DNA of 64,000 nt from Chloroflexota bacterium (GTDB lineage Bacteria > Chloroflexota > Dehalococcoidia > Bin125): positions 570,414-634,413 of the forward strand of contig VXQT01000013.1 of assembly GCA_009838915.1 (NCBI GenBank). Direction: 5' to 3'. Positions 7,972 through 14,833 of the stretch are shown in pieces. Numbering within the stretch: position 1 is the stretch's first letter; the number at the start of each line of letters is the position of its first letter. The notes beneath the pieces are model-generated. The model was not told where the DNA came from and made no database searches. It saw only the letters and a list, made by a program, of their open reading frames with translations. The position numbers were made by a program, and so were the translations under genes.

Positions 7972-7977
7972 ATCGTA
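7972..7977 (-). promoter_or_regulatory. Leaderless -10 box for the ABC transporter unit
   Basis: TACGAT on the minus strand ends 7 bases before the ATG at 7964, so transcription would begin at or next to the start codon. Confidence 0.5.
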
Positions 7978-7994
7978 TCGGCTTAGCGGTTTGA

Positions 7995-8021
7995 GATGGA
8001 AAACCCTTGCCGATTTTCATC
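7995..8021 (-). terminator. AT-rich hairpin after the DUF35 gene
   Basis: GATGGAAAA and TTTTCATC pair with one bulge around a 10-base loop, about 30 bp after the stop of the minus-strand DUF35 gene and upstream of the ABC unit. It may terminate the former or serve as a control site for the latter. Confidence 0.35.
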
Positions 8022-8052
8022 TAGCACGTGTGTCCTACGGAACAGATGTCCG

Positions 8053-8466
8053 TCAGACCGGGCGGAAGACAGGAATCGGGTAGGCGTCGTCGCCGGCCTG
8101 TTCCTCAAACTCGACCTTGACCCGTTGGCCGATGTGGATGTCGGTGGTTGGATCACTGACACCGACGATGGTGCTCATCATGCGGAAGCCTTCATCGAGG
8201 TCGATGTAAGCGACGGCGTATGCGCCGAGCTCCTGGAAGCCGGGCATTCGGTTCTGGCGCACGACGGAGTAGGTGTAGACGGTGCCGAGGCCCGAAGACA
8301 CGTTCCAGCTCAGTCCGCGGTCGCCGGTGACGGTCGAGTGTCCGCGGGGGTAGAAGACGACGTTGCCGTCGGAATCGGTCTGATAGCGCAGCTCGCCCTC
8401 TTTGCAGCCGTCCCAGAAGTGCTGGGTGTCCGGCTCGGGGAAGCTGGGTTGCGGTCGGTTGGCCAT
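8053..8466 (-). CDS. DUF35-type OB-fold acyl-CoA-binding protein without zinc ribbon
   Basis: This 137-residue protein matches the DUF35 architecture. An N-terminal helix (FWDGCKEGELRYQ) is followed by the position of the rubredoxin-like zinc ribbon and a C-terminal OB fold (VYTYSVV...GAYAVAYIDLDEGFRMM...VKVEFEE). In most members the ribbon has four Cys; here that stretch (QTDSDGNVVFYPRGHSTVTG) has none, so zinc binding looks lost. Members partner thiolase-like proteins in acyl-CoA side-chain chemistry, and the thiolase-like gene lies directly upstream. The start at 8466 has AAAGGGA before it. Confidence 0.8.
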   Translation of the reverse strand: MANRPQPSFPEPDTQHFWDGCKEGELRYQTDSDGNVVFYPRGHSTVTGDRGLSWNVSSGLGTVYTYSVVRQNRMPGFQELGAYAVAYIDLDEGFRMMSTIVGVSDPTTDIHIGQRVKVEFEEQAGDDAYPIPVFRPV

Positions 8467-8491
8467 GTCTGGTCCCTTTCTTCGGGGGAGA

Positions 8492-8540
8492 CCCCCCTCT
8501 GCCTTCGGCATCTCCCCCCGCTGCGCGGGGGGAGAAAGAG
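8492..8540 (+). repeat. Two-armed palindromic element, copy 4
   Basis: Small arm TGCCTTCGGCA and a large arm with loop CTGC. The right flank has decayed (GGAGAAAGAG). It lies between the thiolase-like stop (8592) and the DUF35 start, and a second hairpin CTCCCGCtggCGGCGGGAG follows at about 8557-8575. Confidence 0.8.
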
Positions 8541-8591
8541 GAGTTGCGGCTTCACTCCCGCTGGCGGCGGGAGAGTGCATGCGGGCGCGCG

Positions 8592-9776
8592 TCAGTCGGC
8601 GGCGAGGATGACGGTGCCGCCGGTGTGGGTTCCTCCGAGGAGTCCTCCGTTGCCGTGGGCGACGGCGAGTTTGGCTCCGTCGACCTGGCTGTTCGACTCA
8701 CCGCGGAGCTGGCGGACGGACTCGAGCAGCAGGAAGAGTCCGCGCATGCCGGGGTGATTGGAGGAGAGTCCGCCGCCGTCGGTGTTGAGGGTGAGGCCGG
8801 GTTGATCGAAGGCGAGGTGGCCGTCCTCGATGAACTGACCGACTTCGCCCTTGGCGCAGAAGCCGAGGTCCTCGAGCATCACCGCGACGGTGATGCTGAA
8901 CGAGTCGTAGATCATGGCGATGTCGATCTCGCCGGGGCTGACGCCTGCCTGTCCGTAGGCGGCCGGCGCCGACTGCGCGCCGGCGGAGGTGGTGATGTCG
9001 CCGCCGTTCTCGCGGTACTTGGTGGCCTCGCCCGCGCCGATGATCCAGACGGGCTTCTTCTTGATATCGCGCGCGATTTCGGGGGAGACGAACACGGCCG
9101 CGCCGCCGCCGTCGGAGATCATGCAGCACTCGAGCAGGTGCAGCGGGTCGGCGATGATCCGCGATTCGAGCACGTCCTCGACTGTGATCTCATCGACCTT
9201 GACGAACTGCAGGTCGGTCATTGCCTTGACCGCCTCGGGGTTGCGCATCGCGTGCTTGCGCGTGGCGACCGAGATCTGGGCGAGTTGCTCGGTGGTGGTG
9301 CCGTATTCGTGCATATGGCGGTGGGCGACCATCGCGTAGTTGCTGATCAGCGTGCCACCGTACGGGGCTTCCATGTTCTGTTGCCATGAGGCTCCGCCGC
9401 GGCCCATGCCGCCGGTGCCGATCGGCACGCGCATTGACGCGGCGGTGGAGCCGTAGGTAGTGACGGCGACGTTGCAGCGTCCGGCGGCGATGTCGCGCAG
9501 GGCGTGGGAGGCATGGAACTCGTAGGAGGAGCCGCCGACCTGGGTCGTGTCGAGCAGGCGCGGCTTGATCCCGAGGTACGCGGCGAGGCCCAGGCCGCCG
9601 CCCCCTTCGCCATCGAGCGCGTCGTAGAGACCATCAACGTCGCCCCAGTCGAGGCCAGCGTCGTCCAGGGCTCGCTTCATCGAGTCCGCTTTGATCTGCA
9701 TCGAGGAGACGCCGGGGGCGACTCGCAACGGATACTCGTGAATGCCGGCGATCGCCGCCAGTCGTTCCTGTGCCAT
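8592..9776 (-). CDS. Thiolase-like (SCP-2/lipid-transfer type) protein, nucleophilic Cys absent
   Basis: This 394-residue protein has the double alpha/beta layout of thiolases of the acetyl-CoA acetyltransferase / lipid-transfer group. At the place of the usual reactive cysteine (the NxxCGSG region) it has TTQVGGSSYEFHASH, with no Cys. The C-terminal HGNGGLLGGTHTGG motif, which holds the catalytic His and oxyanion loop, is kept. Cys-less relatives paired with DUF35 proteins, such as Ltp2 with ChsH2 in steroid degradation, act as retro-aldolases rather than thiolases. The DUF35 gene downstream supports such a complex. The start has AAAGGCTGTGAG before it. Confidence 0.85.
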   Translation of the reverse strand: MAQERLAAIAGIHEYPLRVAPGVSSMQIKADSMKRALDDAGLDWGDVDGLYDALDGEGGGGLGLAAYLGIKPRLLDTTQVGGSSYEFHASHALRDIAAGRCNVAVTTYGSTAASMRVPIGTGGMGRGGASWQQNMEAPYGGTLISNYAMVAHRHMHEYGTTTEQLAQISVATRKHAMRNPEAVKAMTDLQFVKVDEITVEDVLESRIIADPLHLLECCMISDGGGAAVFVSPEIARDIKKKPVWIIGAGEATKYRENGGDITTSAGAQSAPAAYGQAGVSPGEIDIAMIYDSFSITVAVMLEDLGFCAKGEVGQFIEDGHLAFDQPGLTLNTDGGGLSSNHPGMRGLFLLLESVRQLRGESNSQVDGAKLAVAHGNGGLLGGTHTGGTVILAAD

Positions 9777-9867
9777 CTCACAGCCTTTCTTCGTCGTACG
9801 GACGCAAGTGGTTCGGCGTCCCGGAGACGCAAGCCCGATCAGGCTAGCGCCGATTCAGGCTCAGGCG

Positions 9868-9873
9868 TAGCCT
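9868..9873 (+). promoter_or_regulatory. Leaderless -10 box for the phosphoesterase
   Basis: TAGCCT followed by exactly six bases and the ATG at 9880. No Shine-Dalgarno is visible. Confidence 0.5.
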
Positions 9874-9879
9874 GCGGCA

Positions 9880-10533
9880 ATGCGCATCGGCCTGATCTCC
9901 GACACACATCTGCCTCAGTTGCTGCATTCGATGGATGAGCTGGGACCGCAGACCGGCGAGGCGCTGAACGGCGTCGATCTGATCCTGCACGGCGGCGACA
10001 TCACCGTGCCGGCGGTGCTCGATTGGTGCGAGCAGTACGCGCCGGTGCTCGCGGTGCGCGGCAACAACGACATCTTCGACGATCCGCGCCTGGCCGAGCA
10101 CCAGTTTCTCGATGTAGAGGGCTTTCGCATCGGTCTGGCGCACGAACTGCGACCGGAGTCGCGGCCGATCGGTGAGATCCTGGCGGCGTCGCTGGACGAC
10201 GAGTGGGTGGACGTGTTGATCGGCGGCGATACCCACGTGGAGCGGTTGGAGTATCGCGACGACGTGCTGCTGATCAATCCGGGCAGCCCGTCCTTGCCGC
10301 ACCACCTGTCGACGCGGCTGGGGGCGATCGGCGTGCTGACCGTGACGCCGCACCGGCTGGAGGCCGAGATCGTCGCGCTGGGACCGAGCGAGGGTCACCG
10401 CAATCCGACGCGTCCGCAGCACGTGGTGATTGAGTACGGGCACGTCGTCGAGGCGTCGCTCGACGGTCACGACATTTCCGCAGAAGAGTTTCTGAAAGCG
10501 CCGCACGAGCGCGTGGTCCGGAACGGAGCCTGA
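9880..10533 (+). CDS. YfcE/MJ0936-type metallophosphoesterase
   Basis: This 217-residue protein has the calcineurin-like phosphoesterase metal motifs in order: ISDTHLP (D-x-H) at 6-12, LILHGGDI (GD), VRGNND (GNxD/N), and GGDTHVERLEY with the following NPGSPSLPH. The usual GHTH is replaced by GGDTH, but the His is kept. Members hydrolyse phosphodiesters, including cyclic nucleotides, in the cytoplasm with a dinuclear metal centre. It is followed one base later by the SDR gene, so the two form one unit. Confidence 0.88.
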   Translation: MRIGLISDTHLPQLLHSMDELGPQTGEALNGVDLILHGGDITVPAVLDWCEQYAPVLAVRGNNDIFDDPRLAEHQFLDVEGFRIGLAHELRPESRPIGEILAASLDDEWVDVLIGGDTHVERLEYRDDVLLINPGSPSLPHHLSTRLGAIGVLTVTPHRLEAEIVALGPSEGHRNPTRPQHVVIEYGHVVEASLDGHDISAEEFLKAPHERVVRNGA

Positions 10534-10534
10534 G

Positions 10535-11320
10535 ATGGATCTGCAACTGCAGGGCAAGCGCGCCCTGGTGACCGGCGGCAGTCGGGGAATCGGCAAGGCG
10601 ATTGCGCGGGTGCTGATCGAGGAAGGCTGCGATGTCGCGATCTCGGCCCGCGATCCGGAGCGGCTCGCGCAGGCGGCGGACGAAGTCGGTGCGACGGCGT
10701 GGTTCGCCTACGACGCAGGAGACGACGACTCGGTGGAGGAAATGGTTACGGGCGCGGCCGAGGCGCTGGGCGGACTGGACATCCTGGTCAACAACGCGGC
10801 CTCGCCGGGCAGCGTGCATGGTCCGATGAAGCTGGCCGATCTGACCGCCGACCATGCGCTGGCCGACCTGCAGGTCAAGGTGCTGGGTTATCTGCGCTGC
10901 TCACGGGCTGCGGCGCCGTACATGCAGCGGCAGGGCTGGGGGCGGATTGTCAACGTGTCAGGGCTCGCGGCGCGCGGTTCGGGCAACACGGTTGGTTCGA
11001 TTCGCAACGTGTCGGTCGCTGCAATGACCAAGAATCTGGCCGACGAACTGGGACCGGACGGTATCAACGTGACCGTGGTCCATCCCGGACTGACCCGAAC
11101 CGAGGCGACGCCGGACCGGATCGCTCAGATTGCCGAGTCGAACGGCATCTCGCTAGAGGAAGCAGAGGCGCGCATGGCAGCGGGCAACTCGGTGCGGACG
11201 ATCATTGATTCGGACGACATCGCCAACATTGTGGCGTTCCTGGCCTCGCCGAAGTCGATCGCGATCACGGGCGACACGATCGCCGCCGGCGGCGGGGTCG
11301 GTCGAGGGATCTACTACTGA
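10535..11320 (+). CDS. Short-chain dehydrogenase-like protein lacking the YxxxK pair
   Basis: This 261-residue Rossmann protein has the TGGSRGIG cofactor motif (about 14-21), the NNAA strand and the late VHPGLTRTE segment typical of classical SDRs. Where the catalytic Tyr-x-x-x-Lys is expected, before the AAMTKNLADEL helix, the sequence is GSIRNVSVAAM. Neither Tyr nor Lys can be placed, so it may bind NAD(P) without normal oxidoreductase activity. It is translated right after the phosphoesterase (one-base gap) and ends 12 bp from the convergent MetE-like gene. Confidence 0.85.
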   Translation: MDLQLQGKRALVTGGSRGIGKAIARVLIEEGCDVAISARDPERLAQAADEVGATAWFAYDAGDDDSVEEMVTGAAEALGGLDILVNNAASPGSVHGPMKLADLTADHALADLQVKVLGYLRCSRAAAPYMQRQGWGRIVNVSGLAARGSGNTVGSIRNVSVAAMTKNLADELGPDGINVTVVHPGLTRTEATPDRIAQIAESNGISLEEAEARMAAGNSVRTIIDSDDIANIVAFLASPKSIAITGDTIAAGGGVGRGIYY

Positions 11321-11332
11321 TCTCCCTACCGG

Positions 11333-12343
11333 TCAGGCGACTGCGCCCGCAGCCTTGACCAGGTTACGCATCAGGCGGATTGCTTCGTCGTGCGGGACGC
11401 GGCCGACGCCGCAACTGCTTGAGACGAGCATGCGCCCGGGTCGGATCACGTCGACCAGCCGCTCGATCTTCTCACGCAGCTCGGTGACCGCCGCGGGCTT
11501 GGATTTGACATCGGCGATGCCGGCGATGACCTGCATGCTGTCGGGCAGCTCGGCCAGCAGTCCGTGTTCCTCCCACTGACCGGCGTAGGAACACTCGACG
11601 TGGACGCGGTCGACGATTCCATCGAGCTGCTGGATGAACGGGATCAGCGCACGCAGGTTCTGAACCTCGATTGAGGGTTTGCGGGCGATGTCGCCGAGGC
11701 AGAAGTGGATCGTCCTGGTAATGTCCGAGGCCGGCGCGAGCGGTTCGCGAACCAGCGGCAGGAGCTCGTCTACCGCGCGCGTCTCGGATACCAGGCTGAC
11801 GGCTTCGCTCGGCGCGTCGAGCTGGATTTCGCTGAGTCCGTTGGCGACCATGTCGGCGATCTCGTCCTGGACGACCTCGATCAGGTCGTTCATGTGACCG
11901 GACTCGCTCATCTCACTTTCAACGACGAATCCACCGCCGATGGTCAGCGGCGAGGGCACCGATGCCTTATCCAGGCGCGGCTCGAGCGTGCGCTCGCGGC
12001 GCCAGGCTTTCGCGTGTCCGGTGCCTCGGGGCGCGGTGACCTTGCCGATCACCCGGTAGCGCCCGACGCCCTGCTGACCCCGCGATGTGATACGCGGGGC
12101 AAGCGTCTCGAGACCGTCGAGGCGGGGCGGGATGTGATGGAGGAAGTCGGGCGCGAAGACTTCGCCGCCCATGATCTGGTCGAGTCCACAGGCGATCTGT
12201 TCGTCTATCGCGATCCTGGCGGCGGTCCGGAGGACGCCGTTGGCCTGCTCGTCCGAGAGTTCGCCTGCGTAGTAGCGCTTGAGCTCCAGGCGCTGTCCAA
12301 ACGGGATCGGCCAGGAACCGACGACAGTGGTGCGGATGGGCAT
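11333..12343 (-). CDS. MetE C-terminal-like (cobalamin-independent methionine synthase family) methyltransferase
   Basis: This 336-residue protein matches the catalytic half of B12-independent methionine synthases, found as stand-alone proteins in archaea and many bacteria. It begins TTVVGSWPIP and shows probable zinc ligands in IHFCLGD (H and C), VHVECSY (E) and SSSCGVGR (C). The folate-binding N-terminal half of full MetE is absent, so the methyl donor may be a corrinoid protein or another small molecule. The start at 12343 has a GAGGAG site, and a longer frame upstream merely overlaps the preceding gene. It lies 14 bp after the FGE-like gene and is probably co-transcribed with it. Confidence 0.8.
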   Translation of the reverse strand: MPIRTTVVGSWPIPFGQRLELKRYYAGELSDEQANGVLRTAARIAIDEQIACGLDQIMGGEVFAPDFLHHIPPRLDGLETLAPRITSRGQQGVGRYRVIGKVTAPRGTGHAKAWRRERTLEPRLDKASVPSPLTIGGGFVVESEMSESGHMNDLIEVVQDEIADMVANGLSEIQLDAPSEAVSLVSETRAVDELLPLVREPLAPASDITRTIHFCLGDIARKPSIEVQNLRALIPFIQQLDGIVDRVHVECSYAGQWEEHGLLAELPDSMQVIAGIADVKSKPAAVTELREKIERLVDVIRPGRMLVSSSCGVGRVPHDEAIRLMRNLVKAAGAVA

Positions 12344-12357
12344 GAGAGACTCCTCGC

Positions 12358-13071
12358 TCACTCGGCGTCGGCGTAGACGCGGAAGCCGTAGTCGTTGTAG
12401 CGATAGGCGGGCGAGAGGCTGGAACGGGCGCTGACGCGTGTGAACTTGATCCGGTGCCGCCAGGAGCCGCCTCTGCTGGCGCGCCGCGTGCCGGCCTGCG
12501 GACCGGTCGGCGCGAACTCGGGCGAGGCGGCGTAGAAGCTGCGGTCGTACCAGTCGGAGCACCACTCGTGCACGTTGTCGGCCATGCAGTACAGGCCGAA
12601 GCCGTTGCGGCAGGCGTCGAGCGGGATGTGGGGATGCTCGGCTGCGGCGACTTCCGCCCGGATTGCATCTTCAGGCCAGTCTTGCGTCGCCTGTGGCCAG
12701 TCGGCGCCGTCGAGACCGCCGCGTGCGGCGAACTCGCGCTCGGCCTCGGTCGGCAGGCGGACGTGGATGCCGGTTTGCTCGGACAGCCAGGTGCAATAAG
12801 CGACTGCATCGTGCCAGGAGACGCCGACCACGGGCGCCCCGGGGATACGGAAGCCATCCTGCGACCAGAAAGGCGGCGGAGCCGCGCCAACGCACTTAAC
12901 GAACTCCGCGTACTGCGCGTTGGTGATCGGTCGCTCGGCGGCGCGGAACGGGGCGATCCTGACCGAGTGCGCGGGCCGCTCGTCACGGCGGCGGTCTTCG
13001 GCGCCCATGACGAATCGGCCGCCGGAGAGGTGGGTCAGTCCCGCATCAATGACGGATCGTACGGTCGGCAT
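12358..13071 (-). CDS. FGE-sulfatase (SUMF1) domain protein without catalytic Cys
   Basis: This 237-residue protein has the formylglycine-generating-enzyme fold: GGRFVMGAED near 17, PVVGVSWHDAVAYCTWLSE in the middle, RLPTEAEREFAARGG, GLYCMADNVHEWCSDWYD, and the end motif SRGGSW...GFRVYAD. In true FGEs the region after RGGS contains the redox Cys pair; here it reads WRHRIKFTRVSARSS with no Cys. Sulfatase activation is therefore unlikely. Other members of the fold (EgtB-like, or structural) lack this pair too. A TACCAT -10 box six bases before the ATG suggests a leaderless transcript. Confidence 0.82.
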   Translation of the reverse strand: MPTVRSVIDAGLTHLSGGRFVMGAEDRRRDERPAHSVRIAPFRAAERPITNAQYAEFVKCVGAAPPPFWSQDGFRIPGAPVVGVSWHDAVAYCTWLSEQTGIHVRLPTEAEREFAARGGLDGADWPQATQDWPEDAIRAEVAAAEHPHIPLDACRNGFGLYCMADNVHEWCSDWYDRSFYAASPEFAPTGPQAGTRRASRGGSWRHRIKFTRVSARSSLSPAYRYNDYGFRVYADAE

Positions 13072-13077
13072 GGGCGC

Positions 13078-13083
13078 ATGGTA
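13078..13083 (-). promoter_or_regulatory. Leaderless -10 box for the FGE-like/MetE-like unit
   Basis: TACCAT on the minus strand, then six bases, then the ATG at 13071. Confidence 0.5.
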
Positions 13084-13163
13084 TCGCCGTGACTGGCATC
13101 GCCGAGACCCGCGGCGACTAGACTGGCGGCGCTTGATTCGTGACTCAAGGAAGGCGGGAACTC

Positions 13164-13949
13164 ATGGGACTGCTTGATGGTCGGAAGGCGCTGGTGACCG
13201 GCTCCAGCCGCGGAATCGGGGCGGACATCGCACGCGGGCTGGCGGCGCACGGCGCGGCGGTGGCGGTGGCGGCGCGGTCGGACGAAGCCTCGCCGGATCC
13301 GCGCCTGCCCGGCACGATCCGCACGGTGGCCGAGGAGATTCGCCAGGGCGGCGGACACGCCGTGCCAATCCGGCTCGACGTGCGTGATCCGGAATCGATC
13401 GTGCGCGCGATCGACACCACGGCCTCGGAGCTGGGCGGGCTCGACATCCTGATCAACAACGCGGCGGTGCTGGTGCCGGGCACGCTGGAGTCGGTCCAGG
13501 ACCGACACATTGACCTGATCTGGCAACTCGACCTGCGCGGTCCGGTGCTGTTGGCCAAGTACGCGATCGAGCACATGAAGGAGTCGGGCGGCGACATCAT
13601 CAACATCTCCTCGGGCGCGGCCGACTTCCCCGGTCCGGGCCCCTATGACGAGGTGCGCGAGGGCGGGCAGTTCTACGGCATGGTCAAGGCTGGCCTGGAA
13701 CGGATCACGCAGGGCTGGGCGATGGAGTTGCAGCAGTACCGGATCGCCTGCAACGTGCTCACACTGCGCTACCTGATCAAGACGCCCGGGCACTGGTACG
13801 CGCTGACCTCGCCCGACAATCCGCAGACCGAGTTCGAGTCGGCCGACTGGATGGCGCGGGCGAGCGTCTGGATCGCCAGCCAGCCGGCGAAGTACACCGG
13901 CAACATCGTCGACGACCGCGAGATGCGCGACATCCTCGCCGACCTATAG
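13164..13949 (+). CDS. Short-chain dehydrogenase/reductase
   Basis: This 261-residue classical SDR has VTGSSRGIG near the N terminus, the NNAA motif, NISSG with the catalytic Ser, and YGMVK as the catalytic Tyr-Lys pair. It is an NAD(P)-dependent oxidoreductase of unknown substrate. The ATG at 13164 is preferred because AAGGAAGG precedes it and the family begins close to the Rossmann strand; an in-frame GTG lies at 13140. A TAGACT box at 13119-13124 is a likely -10. It runs 10 bp ahead of the crotonase gene, suggesting a fatty-acid or acyl-CoA catabolic pair. Confidence 0.88.
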   Translation: MGLLDGRKALVTGSSRGIGADIARGLAAHGAAVAVAARSDEASPDPRLPGTIRTVAEEIRQGGGHAVPIRLDVRDPESIVRAIDTTASELGGLDILINNAAVLVPGTLESVQDRHIDLIWQLDLRGPVLLAKYAIEHMKESGGDIINISSGAADFPGPGPYDEVREGGQFYGMVKAGLERITQGWAMELQQYRIACNVLTLRYLIKTPGHWYALTSPDNPQTEFESADWMARASVWIASQPAKYTGNIVDDREMRDILADL

Positions 13950-13959
13950 GACGACCACG

Positions 13960-14757
13960 ATGGCAGAGCATCCGTCCGACGGCCCGGACCTGATCTACGA
14001 GAAGTTCGATCACTACGCAGTGCTGACGATGAATCGTCCGCACCGGCTGAACGCGCTGGGCGGCGATCTGCGGCGGCTGACGCGCGAGGCCGTGGCCGAC
14101 ATGGAGGCCGACCCGAACATGCGGGTGGGCATCCTGACCGGCGCCGGGCGCGCATTCTCGGCGGGCGCCGACCTCAAGGAGATGAACGAGCAGAACCAGG
14201 CGCGCGAGGGCGCGCGCAACACGATGGGCTACGACTTCAAGGAGGCGATGCCGTTCTCGCGGGCGCGCAAGCCGTTCATCGCCGCGATCAACGGGCTCTG
14301 CATCGCCGGAGGCCTGGAGCGAGCGCTGGACTGCGACATCCGCATCGCGTCGAGCGAGGCGTTCTTCGGCCTGTTCGAGGTGCAGCGCGGGATCCTGCCT
14401 GGCTACGCGATCCACCACCTGGCGCGGATGCTGCCGATCGGCGACGCGCTCTACATCATGCTGACCGCCGACCGGGTCTCGCCCGAGGACGCGCTGCGCA
14501 TGGGGTTGATCCGCGAGATCCTGGCGCCTGAGGCGTTGATGCCGCGAGCAATCGAAGTCGCAGAGATGATCGCGGCCAACGCGCCGCTGGCGGTCGAAGG
14601 TACCAAGTTCATGGCCCAGCAATGGCGCCAACTGCAGATCGACGAGTCGTACCGCGTGGGACAGTGGGTGAGCCGCACGGTGCTCAACTCGGAGGACGCC
14701 AAAGAAGGCCCGCGCGCCTTCGTCGAGAAGCGTCCGCCGAAATGGAGTGGCCGATAA
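13960..14757 (+). CDS. Enoyl-CoA hydratase/isomerase (crotonase) family protein
   Basis: This 265-residue protein has the crotonase oxyanion motif GAGRAFSAGADLKEM (about 52-66), INGLCIAGGLERALDCDIRIAS with the first Glu position, and AFFGLFEVQRGILPG with the second Glu. Both acid residues of hydratases appear present. Its CoA-ester substrate is unknown; context with an SDR suggests beta-oxidation-like chemistry. A short spacer (AGGACG) separates it from the SDR, so it is in the same unit. Confidence 0.9.
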   Translation: MAEHPSDGPDLIYEKFDHYAVLTMNRPHRLNALGGDLRRLTREAVADMEADPNMRVGILTGAGRAFSAGADLKEMNEQNQAREGARNTMGYDFKEAMPFSRARKPFIAAINGLCIAGGLERALDCDIRIASSEAFFGLFEVQRGILPGYAIHHLARMLPIGDALYIMLTADRVSPEDALRMGLIREILAPEALMPRAIEVAEMIAANAPLAVEGTKFMAQQWRQLQIDESYRVGQWVSRTVLNSEDAKEGPRAFVEKRPPKWSGR

Positions 14758-14821
14758 GTCACACAGTACGGGCCGTTCTATGACTGTTGTGCGATTTGAT
14801 GATCCAAAGGGCTGCCATTCA

Positions 14822-14827
14822 TAACAT
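14822..14827 (+). promoter_or_regulatory. Leaderless -10 box for the giant SWM protein
   Basis: TAACAT, then six bases, then GTG at 14834. This spacing, repeated across the window, supports the GTG as the true start. Confidence 0.55.
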
Positions 14828-14833
14828 CGTCGG

